Positions 18,766 to 27,100 of a stretch of DNA of 64,000 bases are shown here, one piece after another. This DNA comes from Lachnospiraceae bacterium EP-SM-12S-S03 (lineage in GTDB: Bacteria; Bacillota; Clostridia; Lachnospirales; Lachnospiraceae): contig JAJBSL010000014.1 in the NCBI GenBank assembly GCA_020540725.1, forward strand, positions 1 to 64,000, in the 5' to 3' direction. A model generated the notes under the pieces. It saw only the letters and a program-made list of their open reading frames with translations. It was not told the DNA's origin and searched no databases. The position numbers were made by a program, and so were the translations under genes. Position 1 is the stretch's first letter. Every line of letters begins with the position of its first letter.

Positions 18766-18945
18766 ATGGCAGGTCTCCTGGCTTCGCTTCAACCTCAGAA
18801 ACACCTTCTCGATATGAAATCATATCAATGGTTTCTGTTCCTTTGTCCACGTTACAGTAGAGGTGACTGCTCCGGTCTTTCACCGGATTCCCTATTATTG
18901 CTTCCGGAAAATCTCCGGTCGCAACCACATTTCGTCTCTATTGAG
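18766..18945 (-). promoter_or_regulatory. Cobalamin riboswitch
   Basis: On the minus strand the aptamer core is clear: GGGAATCCGGTGAAAGACCGG, then GCAGTCACCTCTACTGTAA, and the closing B12 box AGCCAGGAGACCTGCC at 18766-18781. It precedes the DUF4430-ECF operon by 160 bases. That stretch (18605-18765) contains a GAGGCT/AGTCTC stem followed by an AT-rich tail and a GGGATT/AATCCC stem, possible expression platform, but I cannot say whether termination or translation is controlled. A TACAAT (18957-18962) lies at a sensible distance upstream. Confidence 0.93.
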
Positions 18946-19047
18946 TTGCAGTATCTATTGTATATGGTTTTTCATAAGAAATCCAGTATTTTTTCATCTG
19001 ATTTTATACCCCATATTTTTAATATAAAACAAATATTTTTTAATGTT

Positions 19048-19069
19048 TGTCATTAAAATTTAATTGACA
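19048..19069. promoter_or_regulatory. AT-rich inverted repeat before the Xre gene
   Basis: TGTCATTAAA / TTTAATTGACA form a 22-base imperfect palindrome 45 bases upstream of the small Xre gene, within an otherwise AT-rich stretch. It may be an autoregulatory operator. The rest of 18963-19113 shows nothing else recognisable. Confidence 0.4.
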
Positions 19070-19113
19070 TTTCAAATGCAAGAAGAAATCGACGAATTAT
19101 TGTAGGTGATGGC

Positions 19114-19332
19114 ATGGCAATTATATTAAGATTAGACCGCATGATGGCGGATCGAAAAATGTCTTTAAATGAATTAGCAGAAAAGGTCGGAATTTCCAAC
19201 GTAAATCTTTCGAAGATTAAGACCGGAAAAGTAAGCGCAATCCGATTTTCAACGTTAAATGCAATCTGTGATGTACTCGATTGTCAACCTGGAGATATAT
19301 TAGAATTTACGAGAGATGAAAAAACAGAATAA
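19114..19332 (+). CDS. Small Xre-family regulator (YozG-like)
   Basis: 72-residue Cro/CI-type HTH protein: MSLNELAEKVGISNVNLSKIKTG is helices 1-3, and the tail LNAICDVLDCQPGDILEF is typical of the compact YozG-like subgroup. TAGGTGAT precedes the ATG. It is divergent from the cobalamin operon and convergent with the feo operon. Such proteins often accompany a small membrane gene, but none is seen here. Target unknown. Confidence 0.85.
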   Translation: MAIILRLDRMMADRKMSLNELAEKVGISNVNLSKIKTGKVSAIRFSTLNAICDVLDCQPGDILEFTRDEKTE

Positions 19333-19340
19333 ACAAAAAA

Positions 19341-19371
19341 GAAGCATCGGTTCTTTCTTCCGATGCTCCTT
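19341..19371. terminator. Bidirectional terminator
   Basis: AGCATCGG / CCGATGCT with a nine-base loop, T run on the plus side and TTCTTTTTTG on the minus side. It ends both the Xre gene and the feo operon. Confidence 0.88.
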
Positions 19372-19404
19372 TTAACTTAAGATTTATGTAAAAAAATGAA
19401 CACG

Positions 19405-19563
19405 CTACTTTGTTTTTGAATCACATCCGCCATTACAATGCGGGCAGCTTCCTCCGGATGGACATCCGATACACTTCGTTCCGCTCTTCTTTGCCTTCAC
19501 GATGTATGCAACCGCTGCTCCAACTGCCAAAACAATAATTCCTCCAACAATGATATTTGCCAT
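19405..19563 (-). CDS. FeoB-associated Cys-rich membrane protein
   Basis: 52 residues: one membrane helix (NIIVGGIIVLAVGAAVAYIV) followed by a tail KCIGCPSGGSCPHCNGGCDSKTK with five Cys. This is the small Cys-rich partner commonly found after feoB in Firmicutes. It starts 22 bases after the feoB stop with GAGGTG as ribosome binding site. Function is unproven in the family; metal handling at the membrane next to FeoB is the usual suggestion. Confidence 0.9.
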   Translation of the reverse strand: MANIIVGGIIVLAVGAAVAYIVKAKKSGTKCIGCPSGGSCPHCNGGCDSKTK

Positions 19564-19585
19564 AATTTACACCTCTTTTTTATCA

Positions 19586-21580
19586 TTAACTCAATTTATA
19601 TTCTGCTGCAAATCCCGCACGATTCTTACGGATCAAACCCGCCAGAATCAGGAACATCACCGCTACTGCGATAAGACCAGGAACGAATCCGTTGCCAACT
19701 GCTCCGGTTGTAATGAGTGTACCAACCTGATATACGAAGAATGCAACTGTATAACCGGTACAAAGTTGTAATGCGATTCCTCCCCAAAGCCATTTTCTAT
19801 CCTGCATTTCTGAATTCATTGCACCAAGCGCCGCAAAACATGGCGGTGTATAAAGATTGAACATTAAGTATGCAAGGGCTGCAACTTTTGTTAATCCCAT
19901 GACTGTTGCCACCGCATTTCCGCTGCCCACAAGTGCAAGTTTATCCGTATCGATCAGATTTGTAATACCATAAACAACAGCAAGTGTTCCGACAACATTT
20001 TCTTTTGCAATAAATCCTGTAATTGCTGCTGCAGCAAGCTGCCATACACCAAATCCAAGTGGAACCAGCAATACTGCAAACGGTGTTGCAACAGATGCCA
20101 AAATTGAACTGTGCTCCATTCCTTCTTCTACAACCTGTAAGTTCCATGTGAATGTCTGCATAATCTGTACCACTGCATTACATACGAGAATGATCGTTGC
20201 CGCTTTTTTGATGTAAGCTTTTCCTCTGGAAAGCATGGAAAGAACCGCTCTTTTTAAGCTCGGAGCTTTATATTCCGGAAGCTCAATGATGAAGAAAGAT
20301 TTTCTGAATTTCTGTCCTGTAATTGCCTTCACAAGTAATGCACCCACAAAGACGAGACAAATACCTACGAGATACATCGTCGGTCCAACCCAAGGTGCAT
20401 CCGAGAAAAATGCTCCTGCAAACAAGGCGATAACCGGGAGTTTCGCTCCACACGGCATAAACGGAGTCAACATTGCAGTTGCCCTTCTTTCTCTCTCATT
20501 GCGGATCGTACGACATGCCATAATTCCAGGAATCGCGCATCCTGTACCGATCACCATCGGAATGACAGATTTACCTGAAAGACCTACACGTTTAAAGATC
20601 GGGTCAAGAACAACTGTTGCACGTGCCATGTATCCACAATCTTCTAAAAGTGCAATAAGGAAATACATGACCATTACAAGCGGAAGGAAACCTACTACCG
20701 CTCCAACACCTCCTATAATACCATCCACAAGCAACGCTTGCAAGAATGGAGAAGCACCTTCTACCTGAACCCCAACCCATGCCTGGAATGTCTCGATCCA
20801 TCCGACAAGCCAATCTGCAATCCATGTTCCTACTGTAGACTGGGAAATATAAAACACAAGGAACATAACGCCTGCAAAAATCGGAAGTCCTACAATTTTG
20901 TGGGTGATGATTGCATCAATTTTATCCTGAAAGTTTTTATCTTTTGTATACACTTTACGTTTTTCAACTTCTTTTACAATTTTATTTACGAAGTCAAATC
21001 TTTTTCTGTCTGCCGCTTCTACTTCTGCTTTATCCAGAAGATTGATGTCTCCCTGATGATACGGTGCTTTCTGCTCTGTTCCATTCAAATCTGCAGCCGT
21101 TCTCACCACTTCTCTTAATCCTTTGTCCGTAGAAGAAACAGAAACAGTCTCTACCACCGGGCATCCCAATTTCTTTGCCAAAAGTGCAGTGTCTATCTTC
21201 GTTCCTTTTTTCTCATTCAAATCGCTCTTGTTCAACGCAACAACAACCGGAATGCCCAGTTCCAAAAGCTGTGTTGTGAAGAAAAGACTTCTGCTCAGAT
21301 TTGTCGCGTCCACAATGTTAATGATCGCATCCGGATTCTCGTTTTTCACATAACTGCTCGTAATACTTTCTTCTGAAGTAAACGGCGACATGGAATATGC
21401 TCCCGGAAGGTCAACTGCAATTAATTCCAGACTCCCATCGTGATAGCTTTTCTTAATCTGGCTTTCCTTTTTCTCTACTGTAACACCTGCCCAGTTTCCC
21501 ACTCGTTCATTTCTTCCGGTCAGTGCATTATACATAGTAGTTTTACCACTGTTCGGATTTCCCGTTAACGCAATTCTCAT
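19586..21580 (-). CDS. feoB: Ferrous iron transport protein B
   Basis: 664-residue Fe(II) importer. The N-terminal G domain has G1 GNPNSGKTT, G3 DLPGAYSM and G4 NKSD, and continues through a helical spacer to about residue 225. The membrane part has two Gates with the conserved GTGCAIPG and FMPCGAKLP motifs. Length is at the short end for FeoB but complete. It starts 33 bases after feoA behind AGGAGGAAG. The operon lies directly beside a heme importer and carries iron-type operators, so it is expected to be induced by iron limitation. Confidence 0.96.
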   Translation of the reverse strand: MRIALTGNPNSGKTTMYNALTGRNERVGNWAGVTVEKKESQIKKSYHDGSLELIAVDLPGAYSMSPFTSEESITSSYVKNENPDAIINIVDATNLSRSLFFTTQLLELGIPVVVALNKSDLNEKKGTKIDTALLAKKLGCPVVETVSVSSTDKGLREVVRTAADLNGTEQKAPYHQGDINLLDKAEVEAADRKRFDFVNKIVKEVEKRKVYTKDKNFQDKIDAIITHKIVGLPIFAGVMFLVFYISQSTVGTWIADWLVGWIETFQAWVGVQVEGASPFLQALLVDGIIGGVGAVVGFLPLVMVMYFLIALLEDCGYMARATVVLDPIFKRVGLSGKSVIPMVIGTGCAIPGIMACRTIRNERERRATAMLTPFMPCGAKLPVIALFAGAFFSDAPWVGPTMYLVGICLVFVGALLVKAITGQKFRKSFFIIELPEYKAPSLKRAVLSMLSRGKAYIKKAATIILVCNAVVQIMQTFTWNLQVVEEGMEHSSILASVATPFAVLLVPLGFGVWQLAAAAITGFIAKENVVGTLAVVYGITNLIDTDKLALVGSGNAVATVMGLTKVAALAYLMFNLYTPPCFAALGAMNSEMQDRKWLWGGIALQLCTGYTVAFFVYQVGTLITTGAVGNGFVPGLIAVAVMFLILAGLIRKNRAGFAAEYKLS

Positions 21581-21613
21581 GGTTCTTCCTCCTGTCCTTT
21601 ACTCATCTCGTCA

Positions 21614-21826
21614 TTACACAAGGATGGCGGAAGCAAGTTCATTGTCGATATTATATCTTCCGTCTTTGATTGACACAACGCATCCGTTTTTCTTGCGTGA
21701 GATCACTGTGATCGCCTCTCCACTGTAACAACCTAAAGAAAAAAGAAATGCATTCAATTCCTCATCCTCTGTTTTAATATTTTTAATGATGTATTCTTCT
21801 CCTGCATTTGCTTCTGTTAAATTCAT
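21614..21826 (-). CDS. feoA: Ferrous iron transport protein A
   Basis: 70-residue SH3-like FeoA: MNLTEANAGEEYIIKNI is the N-terminal strand region and the middle has FLFSLGCYSGEAITVI, where the usual LGxxPG motif appears as LGCYSG. The start is the ATG at 21826; an open frame extends 43 codons upstream through the promoter and operator and is not credible. First gene of feoA-feoB-Cys-rich peptide. The ribosome binding site (GGACGG region) is weak. Confidence 0.9.
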   Translation of the reverse strand: MNLTEANAGEEYIIKNIKTEDEELNAFLFSLGCYSGEAITVISRKKNGCVVSIKDGRYNIDNELASAILV

Positions 21827-21877
21827 GATACGTCCGTCCCTTCCTGTATGATTATGATAATCCTTTTCATTTACTAT

Positions 21878-21909
21878 GTTAGTATACGCTAACCACCAAG
21901 GATTGTCAA
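21878..21909 (-). promoter_or_regulatory. feoA promoter with GTTAG-N6-CTAAC operator
   Basis: TTGACA (21904-21909) and TATACT (21881-21886), 17-base spacer, minus strand. The perfect 16-base inverted repeat GTTAG-N6-CTAAC (21878-21893) covers the -10 element. The layout resembles DtxR/IdeR-type iron boxes. The same repeat occurs at the heme operon promoter. Confidence 0.82.
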
Positions 21910-21914
21910 TAGCA

Positions 21915-21937
21915 TTATTGAGAATAATTATCAATAA
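21915..21937. promoter_or_regulatory. Fur-box-like palindrome upstream of feoA
   Basis: TGAGAAT-A-ATTATCA (21919-21933) differs from the 7-1-7 Fur consensus by one base; the palindrome extends to TTATTGA...TCAATAA over 23 bases. It begins six bases beyond the feoA -35 element. Confidence 0.65.
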
Positions 21938-21951
21938 TTTCTTTTGTGTTC

Positions 21952-22728
21952 TCATACCGTCATCACCGTTTTCTGGCCATCCACCTCTGCTACACGCAGA
22001 CGGATTCCATAAAGTTCTTCGATACTTTCCGAAGTGACGACTTTCTGCGGATCCCCCTCCAGTACAACCTGACCATCTTTTAGTCCAATCAACCGGTCCG
22101 AAAAATAGATTGCCTGGTTAATATCATGAAGAACCATAACGATCGTAATCCCATATTCCCGGTTCAGTTTCCTGATCAATTGCAATGTCTCGATCTGATA
22201 TCGGATATCCAAATAAGTTGTGGGCTCATCCAAGAACAGGATTCTCGTATTCTGTGCCAGTGCCATAGCAATCCAAACGCGCTGCCTCTGACCTCCAGAG
22301 AGTTTTTGCACCGCCCGGTCCCGATATTCTGTTAAGTTTGTTACTTCCATTGCCCATTCGACCCACGTTTCATCTTCTTCCGTTTTGCCCTGCATCATCT
22401 TTCTGTGAGGCGTCCGGCCAAATGCGATCAGCCGCTCCACTGTAATATCATCACTTGATGTGTTATACTGATGCACAATTGCCACTTTCCGTGCAAATTC
22501 CTTTAGGCTCAATTTCAAAATATTCTTCCCACTTAGAAAAATATTCCCCTTTCTGGAATATCTGTTTTTCGTCATCAGAGAAAACAATGTAGATTTCCCA
22601 CACCCGTTAGCTCCCAGAATTGTTGTAATCTTTCCTTCCTCAATCTTTAAAGATACTTCCTTTAATACTTTCTGTTTTCCATAAGAAAATGAAAGGTTTC
22701 GGACTTCCATAGCCGGTTTAGTCTGCAT
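21952..22728 (-). CDS. Heme/siderophore-type ABC transporter ATPase
   Basis: 258-residue FecE/FhuC-type ATPase: Walker A GANGCGKSTL, signature LSGGQRQRVWIAMAL, Walker B LFLDEPTTYLD and switch His in VLHDINQ. It overlaps the permease gene by 11 bases and is the last gene of the heme operon. Partner of the FecCD permease and the binding lipoprotein. In context it is the counterpart of streptococcal HtsC, though siderophore or corrinoid use cannot be excluded from this subunit alone. Confidence 0.9.
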   Translation of the reverse strand: MQTKPAMEVRNLSFSYGKQKVLKEVSLKIEEGKITTILGANGCGKSTLFSLMTKNRYSRKGNIFLSGKNILKLSLKEFARKVAIVHQYNTSSDDITVERLIAFGRTPHRKMMQGKTEEDETWVEWAMEVTNLTEYRDRAVQKLSGGQRQRVWIAMALAQNTRILFLDEPTTYLDIRYQIETLQLIRKLNREYGITIVMVLHDINQAIYFSDRLIGLKDGQVVLEGDPQKVVTSESIEELYGIRLRVAEVDGQKTVMTV

Positions 22729-23713
22729 ATTTTTTAGACCTCCTCAAAAGAATCATGAAAAACGGTCCTCCCACAACACTCATTAAAACCGATGCCGATA
22801 TTTCGTAAGGTGCTGCAATCGTCCGTCCCGCAGTATCTGCCAGAAGAAATAAAAAAGCGCCCAGTAACATGGAAAACGGAATCAGTTTTTTATGTTCGCT
22901 GCCCACCAGAATGCGCCCCATATGCGGTACGACCAATCCAAGGAAACTGATACTTCCGGCCACTGCTGCTGAAATGGCAGCAAGGAGTACCGCTGCAAGT
23001 GGAATCAGAATCCGCATGAGATTTACATTCACACCGAGGCTTCGGGCCGTCTTATCCTCCAGCGACAAAATATTACACATACCTGCAAAAAGAAGCGCAA
23101 GTACCAACCCCGCCAGTACATATGGGGTAAGCATCCTCACATCTTCCCATGTCTTCATTGTAATATTCCCATTCACAATTGCCGCAACCCCGGACATATT
23201 TCCTCCATTCATGGAATTTAACCCACTGGCAAGTCCCGTAAACATTGCATTGACTGCCACTCCGATCAGTATGACACGCAAAGGACTAAGTCCCCCTTTC
23301 CACGACAGACTATACACAAGACAAAATGCCAGCACTCCTCCAAGAAATGCGAATAACGGCGTAAAGAAAAACAATGCCGGAGCAAATGCTGTGACCAAAA
23401 TGGCAGTAAAACTTGCTCCGCTGGAAATCCCGATAATTCCCGGGTCTGCCAAAGGATTTTTCAAAACCGCCTGAAACAGCACGCCGGAAACTGCTGTGGC
23501 AGCACCTGCCAGCATGGAGATAAAAATTCTCGGAAGACGCAGATCCAAAACCGTGCTCACTTCCTCACTCGACTTACCGATCATACCTTTCAGAATATCC
23601 GACACTCCTACTTTCAGACTTCCTATGTTAATGGAAGCAAAAAAGAGAATAGCCAATAGCAAAATCATAACGAAAAATGAAACTATCATTCCTGTCGTTT
23701 TTTTCTTTCCCAT
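22718..23713 (-). CDS. FecCD-family ABC permease
   Basis: 331-residue permease with about nine to ten membrane segments. Conserved FecCD features include DLRLPRIFISMLAGAATAVSGVLFQAVLKNPLADPGIIGISSGA near residues 60-105 (split here only for description: LRLPR, AVSGVLFQ and NPLADP) and the C-terminal FLGLVVPHMGR. These belong to importers of heme, siderophores and B12. It follows the binding protein by three bases and overlaps the ATPase. Confidence 0.92.
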   Translation of the reverse strand: MGKKKTTGMIVSFFVMILLLAILFFASINIGSLKVGVSDILKGMIGKSSEEVSTVLDLRLPRIFISMLAGAATAVSGVLFQAVLKNPLADPGIIGISSGASFTAILVTAFAPALFFFTPLFAFLGGVLAFCLVYSLSWKGGLSPLRVILIGVAVNAMFTGLASGLNSMNGGNMSGVAAIVNGNITMKTWEDVRMLTPYVLAGLVLALLFAGMCNILSLEDKTARSLGVNVNLMRILIPLAAVLLAAISAAVAGSISFLGLVVPHMGRILVGSEHKKLIPFSMLLGAFLFLLADTAGRTIAAPYEISASVLMSVVGGPFFMILLRRSKKYAD

Positions 23714-23716
23714 CTT

Positions 23717-24661
23717 TTACTCCCCTTTCTGTACTTCATTCTGTGTATCTGGATACAAAATCGTCTGTAATTCTTCCAATGCTTTCTGATATTCAAAAGT
23801 CGCACTCATACCGAATAGTTCATAAGTAAGATAGTGTACTTCGTTGTTTTGCACCGCCTCAAAATGTTTCCAGATATCGTTTGTGGAAAAATCTTCCTGA
23901 AACATTTTTGTAACTTGTTCAGGCAAGGCATGGGCAGTGCATAAAATCATATCAGGTTCTTTCGACTTCATATCTTCTGTATTCACAGTCAAAAACTCCT
24001 GATCCGTACCGGCATATACATTCTCTCCACCTGCCATTTCCACCAGGCTTCCCACATAAGAATTTTCTGTTGCAATGATATAAGATCCCGGCAGCCCCAT
24101 CAAGATCAATACTTTCGGATGTTTTTTGTTCTCATTTACAGTTTTGTATTTCTCATAAAAGTCTTGAAATTCTTTCTCAAGTTCCGCCGCTTTTTCCTCT
24201 TTCCCGAAGATTTCTCCCAGTTCATGAATGGACTGATACATTCCCTTTACACTTCTCAAATTTAAGAATGCCCAGTCTGTATGAATCGCCTCATATTTAG
24301 GCTCCAGGTCGCTCCGAAGCGAAGAAGGGCTTAAGATCCAGTCCGGATTCAAAGAAGCGATTACTTCCATATCCGGACTCATAGCGGTTCCTACATCCGG
24401 CAATTCCTTATAACGTTCCGGAATGGTAGAAACAGAGGTGGAGCAGACTCCCACAAGATCCAGTTCCAGACGGTCACAGATCGCCGCAACTGCCGGAGAT
24501 GTTGCAATCAGCCTCGGTTCTGTACCAAGTGTCTCTACCTTCTCTTTGGCCGCCTCAATGGCATTCGTCTCCCCAGAGGTTTGTGAAGCGCATCCCCCTA
24601 TGAACAACGCGCACACAACCAGAAAAACTACTGATTTTCTCTTTCTTCTATGCATCATCAT
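23717..24661 (-). CDS. Heme-type substrate-binding lipoprotein
   Basis: 314 residues with a lipoprotein signal: basic MHRRKRK, hydrophobic stretch, and Cys24 in IGGCAS. The body is a type III (BtuF/FepB) periplasmic-binding fold with two lobes joined by a long helix, recognisable from RLIATSPAVAAICDRLE at the start and LNPDWILSPS. It overlaps the Shp-like gene by 14 bases and is followed by the permease. Position and partners make it the likely heme receptor (HtsA-like). Confidence 0.88.
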   Translation of the reverse strand: MMMHRRKRKSVVFLVVCALFIGGCASQTSGETNAIEAAKEKVETLGTEPRLIATSPAVAAICDRLELDLVGVCSTSVSTIPERYKELPDVGTAMSPDMEVIASLNPDWILSPSSLRSDLEPKYEAIHTDWAFLNLRSVKGMYQSIHELGEIFGKEEKAAELEKEFQDFYEKYKTVNENKKHPKVLILMGLPGSYIIATENSYVGSLVEMAGGENVYAGTDQEFLTVNTEDMKSKEPDMILCTAHALPEQVTKMFQEDFSTNDIWKHFEAVQNNEVHYLTYELFGMSATFEYQKALEELQTILYPDTQNEVQKGE

Positions 24662-25640
24662 CTTCTCCTCCGCCCCAACGATACCAGTTCTTTCGGAAAA
24701 GATATAGAATTCCCGCCGCTGCTCCCATCAAAATCAGCCCTGAGATGGTCACTGCTGCCGCAATCCCGAAGATCGTGCCTGCGGTTGACAAAGAACCCTT
24801 TTGCGAATCCGTATCCTCTGTTTCCGTTTCCGTTGAAAGACTTAAGCCTGTCGCATCATTTACCGCTGTATCTGATGTGGATGGAGTTTCCGCCTCTGTA
24901 ATGCTGCTTTTTAGCTCAGAAGATTTTCCGGATTCTCCTGTAGACTGCTCTTTTGTTGTTGTTCCTTGTGACGAACTTTTTAATGAGGCATTTCCTCCCG
25001 CTGTGGAAGCAGAAGAAGTTGCAGATCCGGCAGATTCATTCCCACCGGATTCATTTCCAGCAGATGTCTGGTCCGAAGATCCGGCACTACCGGATGTAGC
25101 TGTCACCATCGTTGCTGTCATATCTGTATTATTCCCTTCCGAATATCCGCTTGGATAGAAGAAAAAGATTACATCTCTTCCCATCGGTTCTACATACATA
25201 GACGCTCTGACCACACAATTCTCGCTTGGTACCTGAATGCAAATGTCTGCGGTAGTTCCGTTCCCGTCACTGCCGCTTCCCGTCTGTCCTACCGCCGGAG
25301 TAGACCATCCGGAATCTCCTACGTTCTGTACCCAGAAACTATGACCGCTGGCATAGTCCATCATTCCCAGACGTACTGTCAGATAATATTCTCCGCTGTC
25401 CGTCACTTCCAGAATTCCACTGGAATACACCACGCTCTGCACCATGCCCTGGCCTGTGGCATACCCTGCTTCCCCACCGGAATCTTCAATCTCACCGGTC
25501 ACCGGATTCGAATAACTTGGCGTAACGGAACAAGTATACACTGTTCCCGATGCTGCCTTTGCCGTCTGGGCCGGAATTGCAGCTATCGCCAATGCAAACG
25601 CGGCTGCCAGCCCCACAATTCTCTTCAGCTTTTTCCTCAT
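24648..25640 (-). CDS. Shp-like cell-surface heme-binding protein
   Basis: 330 residues. Signal peptide 1-29 (cut after AKA). Residues about 31-175 resemble the heme-binding Shp domain: GTVYTCSVTPSYSNPVTG, LGMMDYASGHSFWV and SMYVEPMGRDVIFFFYPSG. Met93/94 and Met148/153 are candidate axial ligands, since S. pyogenes Shp holds heme through two methionines. A Ser/Thr/Gly-rich stalk (about 180-285) leads to a membrane helix (about 288-316) and a charged tail. Start is the ATG at 25640 behind AGGAGACAAAAT, overlapping the previous stop as ATGA; an upstream start would add 29 residues in front of the signal. It should pass heme from the NEAT proteins to the lipoprotein. Confidence 0.88.
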   Translation of the reverse strand: MRKKLKRIVGLAAAFALAIAAIPAQTAKAASGTVYTCSVTPSYSNPVTGEIEDSGGEAGYATGQGMVQSVVYSSGILEVTDSGEYYLTVRLGMMDYASGHSFWVQNVGDSGWSTPAVGQTGSGSDGNGTTADICIQVPSENCVVRASMYVEPMGRDVIFFFYPSGYSEGNNTDMTATMVTATSGSAGSSDQTSAGNESGGNESAGSATSSASTAGGNASLKSSSQGTTTKEQSTGESGKSSELKSSITEAETPSTSDTAVNDATGLSLSTETETEDTDSQKGSLSTAGTIFGIAAAVTISGLILMGAAAGILYLFRKNWYRWGGGEDDDA

Positions 25641-26977
25641 ATTTTGTCTCCTGTCACTTTCCTTCGCTTTCTTGTATAAATAATACCGCCGCCTGCCAAA
25701 AGTGCTGCTATCATTCCTGCAATGCACAACCAGATATCCGGCATTTCATCTCCGGTTTTAATACTTGATGCCTTTTTTAGACTATTCGTCCCACTAAGTG
25801 AAGAACTTGCAAGCCCGCTCTTGAGGGATGCACTGCCCAAAGACGAAGCACCTGGTTTCAATAAAGAACCTCCATTTAACGAAGAACCGCCTGTCTGATT
25901 TCCACCACCACTATGACCGCCATTTTGTTCCTCATCTTCTGTAAATGACGGGTCATTCTCCGCAGCCTTTTTTAAGGTACTCCAATCAAGTTTTACATAC
26001 ATCTGCTGCGTACCCGCTCCTGCCGCGATACTTTCCATCAAAGGCACCACAACTTGAAGCGGCACATATCCATCTTTTAACGCTTCCGAAATAAGCGGAA
26101 ATGTAACTAAATCCGGATAATCTGTACCATACGCATCGCTTACTTTACTTCCATCACTGTTTTTTTGTACGGAATTAACCGTAACATCTGAAAGGGTTCC
26201 TTGGATATTTCCGATGGCATCTGTCGTGTATCCCGTTTGATAATACTGAAGTTTTCCCAGATATCCAAGTTTATCTCCTACTGTAAGTCCCTGAAAATTT
26301 ATGGTAAGTAAACATGTTCCTTCTTTCACTGTCAGTTTCATTGTATGAACAACTGCTTTGTCAGCCATAGAGGCTGTCTGTTTATCCACCTTGACCACAT
26401 TTCCATTGACAGAATATACACCGTCTTTTAATTTCTGAACATCCAGTTCATCCTCTTCTCCATCCGGCTTCGAACTGTTTTCCCCTTGTTTATAAGAAAT
26501 CGTGAATGCAGTTGTTCCTGTGTAATTTCCCGCTTTCGCATTCGCTACCTCTTTTGCCAGGATTGTCAAAGTTCCTTTCAGAAGCTTTTCTCCGTCTGTG
26601 TCATTGGCTTTCTTCACTTCGTCCAGTGTAATTTTCTGCGTTCCGAAATCATTCATAAATGTCAGCGTGTTTTTCTGATGATACAGAACTCCTGTTTCCG
26701 GAGCTGATACTTGAATTTCACCTTTCGCCTCCGTTGTGTTTACCCGCACTTCATATTTCTGCACCGTATCTTTTTCTGTGCTTAAAGATCCCATTGCTAC
26801 AGAAGAAGGTACTGTAACGGTATACGTTGGTTTTGAAGTTTCTTCGATGACATTTGCAGAAATTTCCATATTTTCTGAAGATGCATTTGCACTTACCGGC
26901 TGCAATATCATTCCCGACACCAAAGCAAATGCCAGCACTTTCCTTTTCAGAGTTTTTCCTTGTTTTTTCCTCTTCAT
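25637..26977 (-). CDS. Surface-anchored NEAT-domain heme protein
   Basis: 446 residues. Signal peptide about 1-32. Residues 37-162 are a beta-rich module also found in the next upstream gene (YTVTVPSS, GSLSTEKD, AGNYTGTTAF). Residues about 180-340 read as a NEAT domain: LKDGVYSVNG at its start and MYVKLDWSTLKK at its end, with Tyr327 a candidate heme ligand. A Gly/Ser-rich spacer precedes SIKTGDEMP, a hydrophobic helix and the tail RKRRK, which looks like a sorting signal lacking a canonical LPxTG. Start is the ATG at 26977 behind GGAG; the frame is open further upstream. Likely captures heme at the wall. Confidence 0.85.
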   Translation of the reverse strand: MKRKKQGKTLKRKVLAFALVSGMILQPVSANASSENMEISANVIEETSKPTYTVTVPSSVAMGSLSTEKDTVQKYEVRVNTTEAKGEIQVSAPETGVLYHQKNTLTFMNDFGTQKITLDEVKKANDTDGEKLLKGTLTILAKEVANAKAGNYTGTTAFTISYKQGENSSKPDGEEDELDVQKLKDGVYSVNGNVVKVDKQTASMADKAVVHTMKLTVKEGTCLLTINFQGLTVGDKLGYLGKLQYYQTGYTTDAIGNIQGTLSDVTVNSVQKNSDGSKVSDAYGTDYPDLVTFPLISEALKDGYVPLQVVVPLMESIAAGAGTQQMYVKLDWSTLKKAAENDPSFTEDEEQNGGHSGGGNQTGGSSLNGGSLLKPGASSLGSASLKSGLASSSLSGTNSLKKASSIKTGDEMPDIWLCIAGMIAALLAGGGIIYTRKRRKVTGDKI

Positions 26978-27100
26978 CTGTTTTCTCCATTTCTTCCTGC
27001 CGACCGGATCCACCGATCGATTCCATAGCTGCCTGAAGACAAAAATCCTCAGCCGCCATTGTCTGAGGATTTTCGAATTCATATTGCTATTTTAAAGCTT

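Noticed and set aside
18703..19056. Plus-strand open frame of 117 codons
   Set aside because: It runs across the cobalamin riboswitch on the opposite strand, has no ribosome binding site and no protein-like features.
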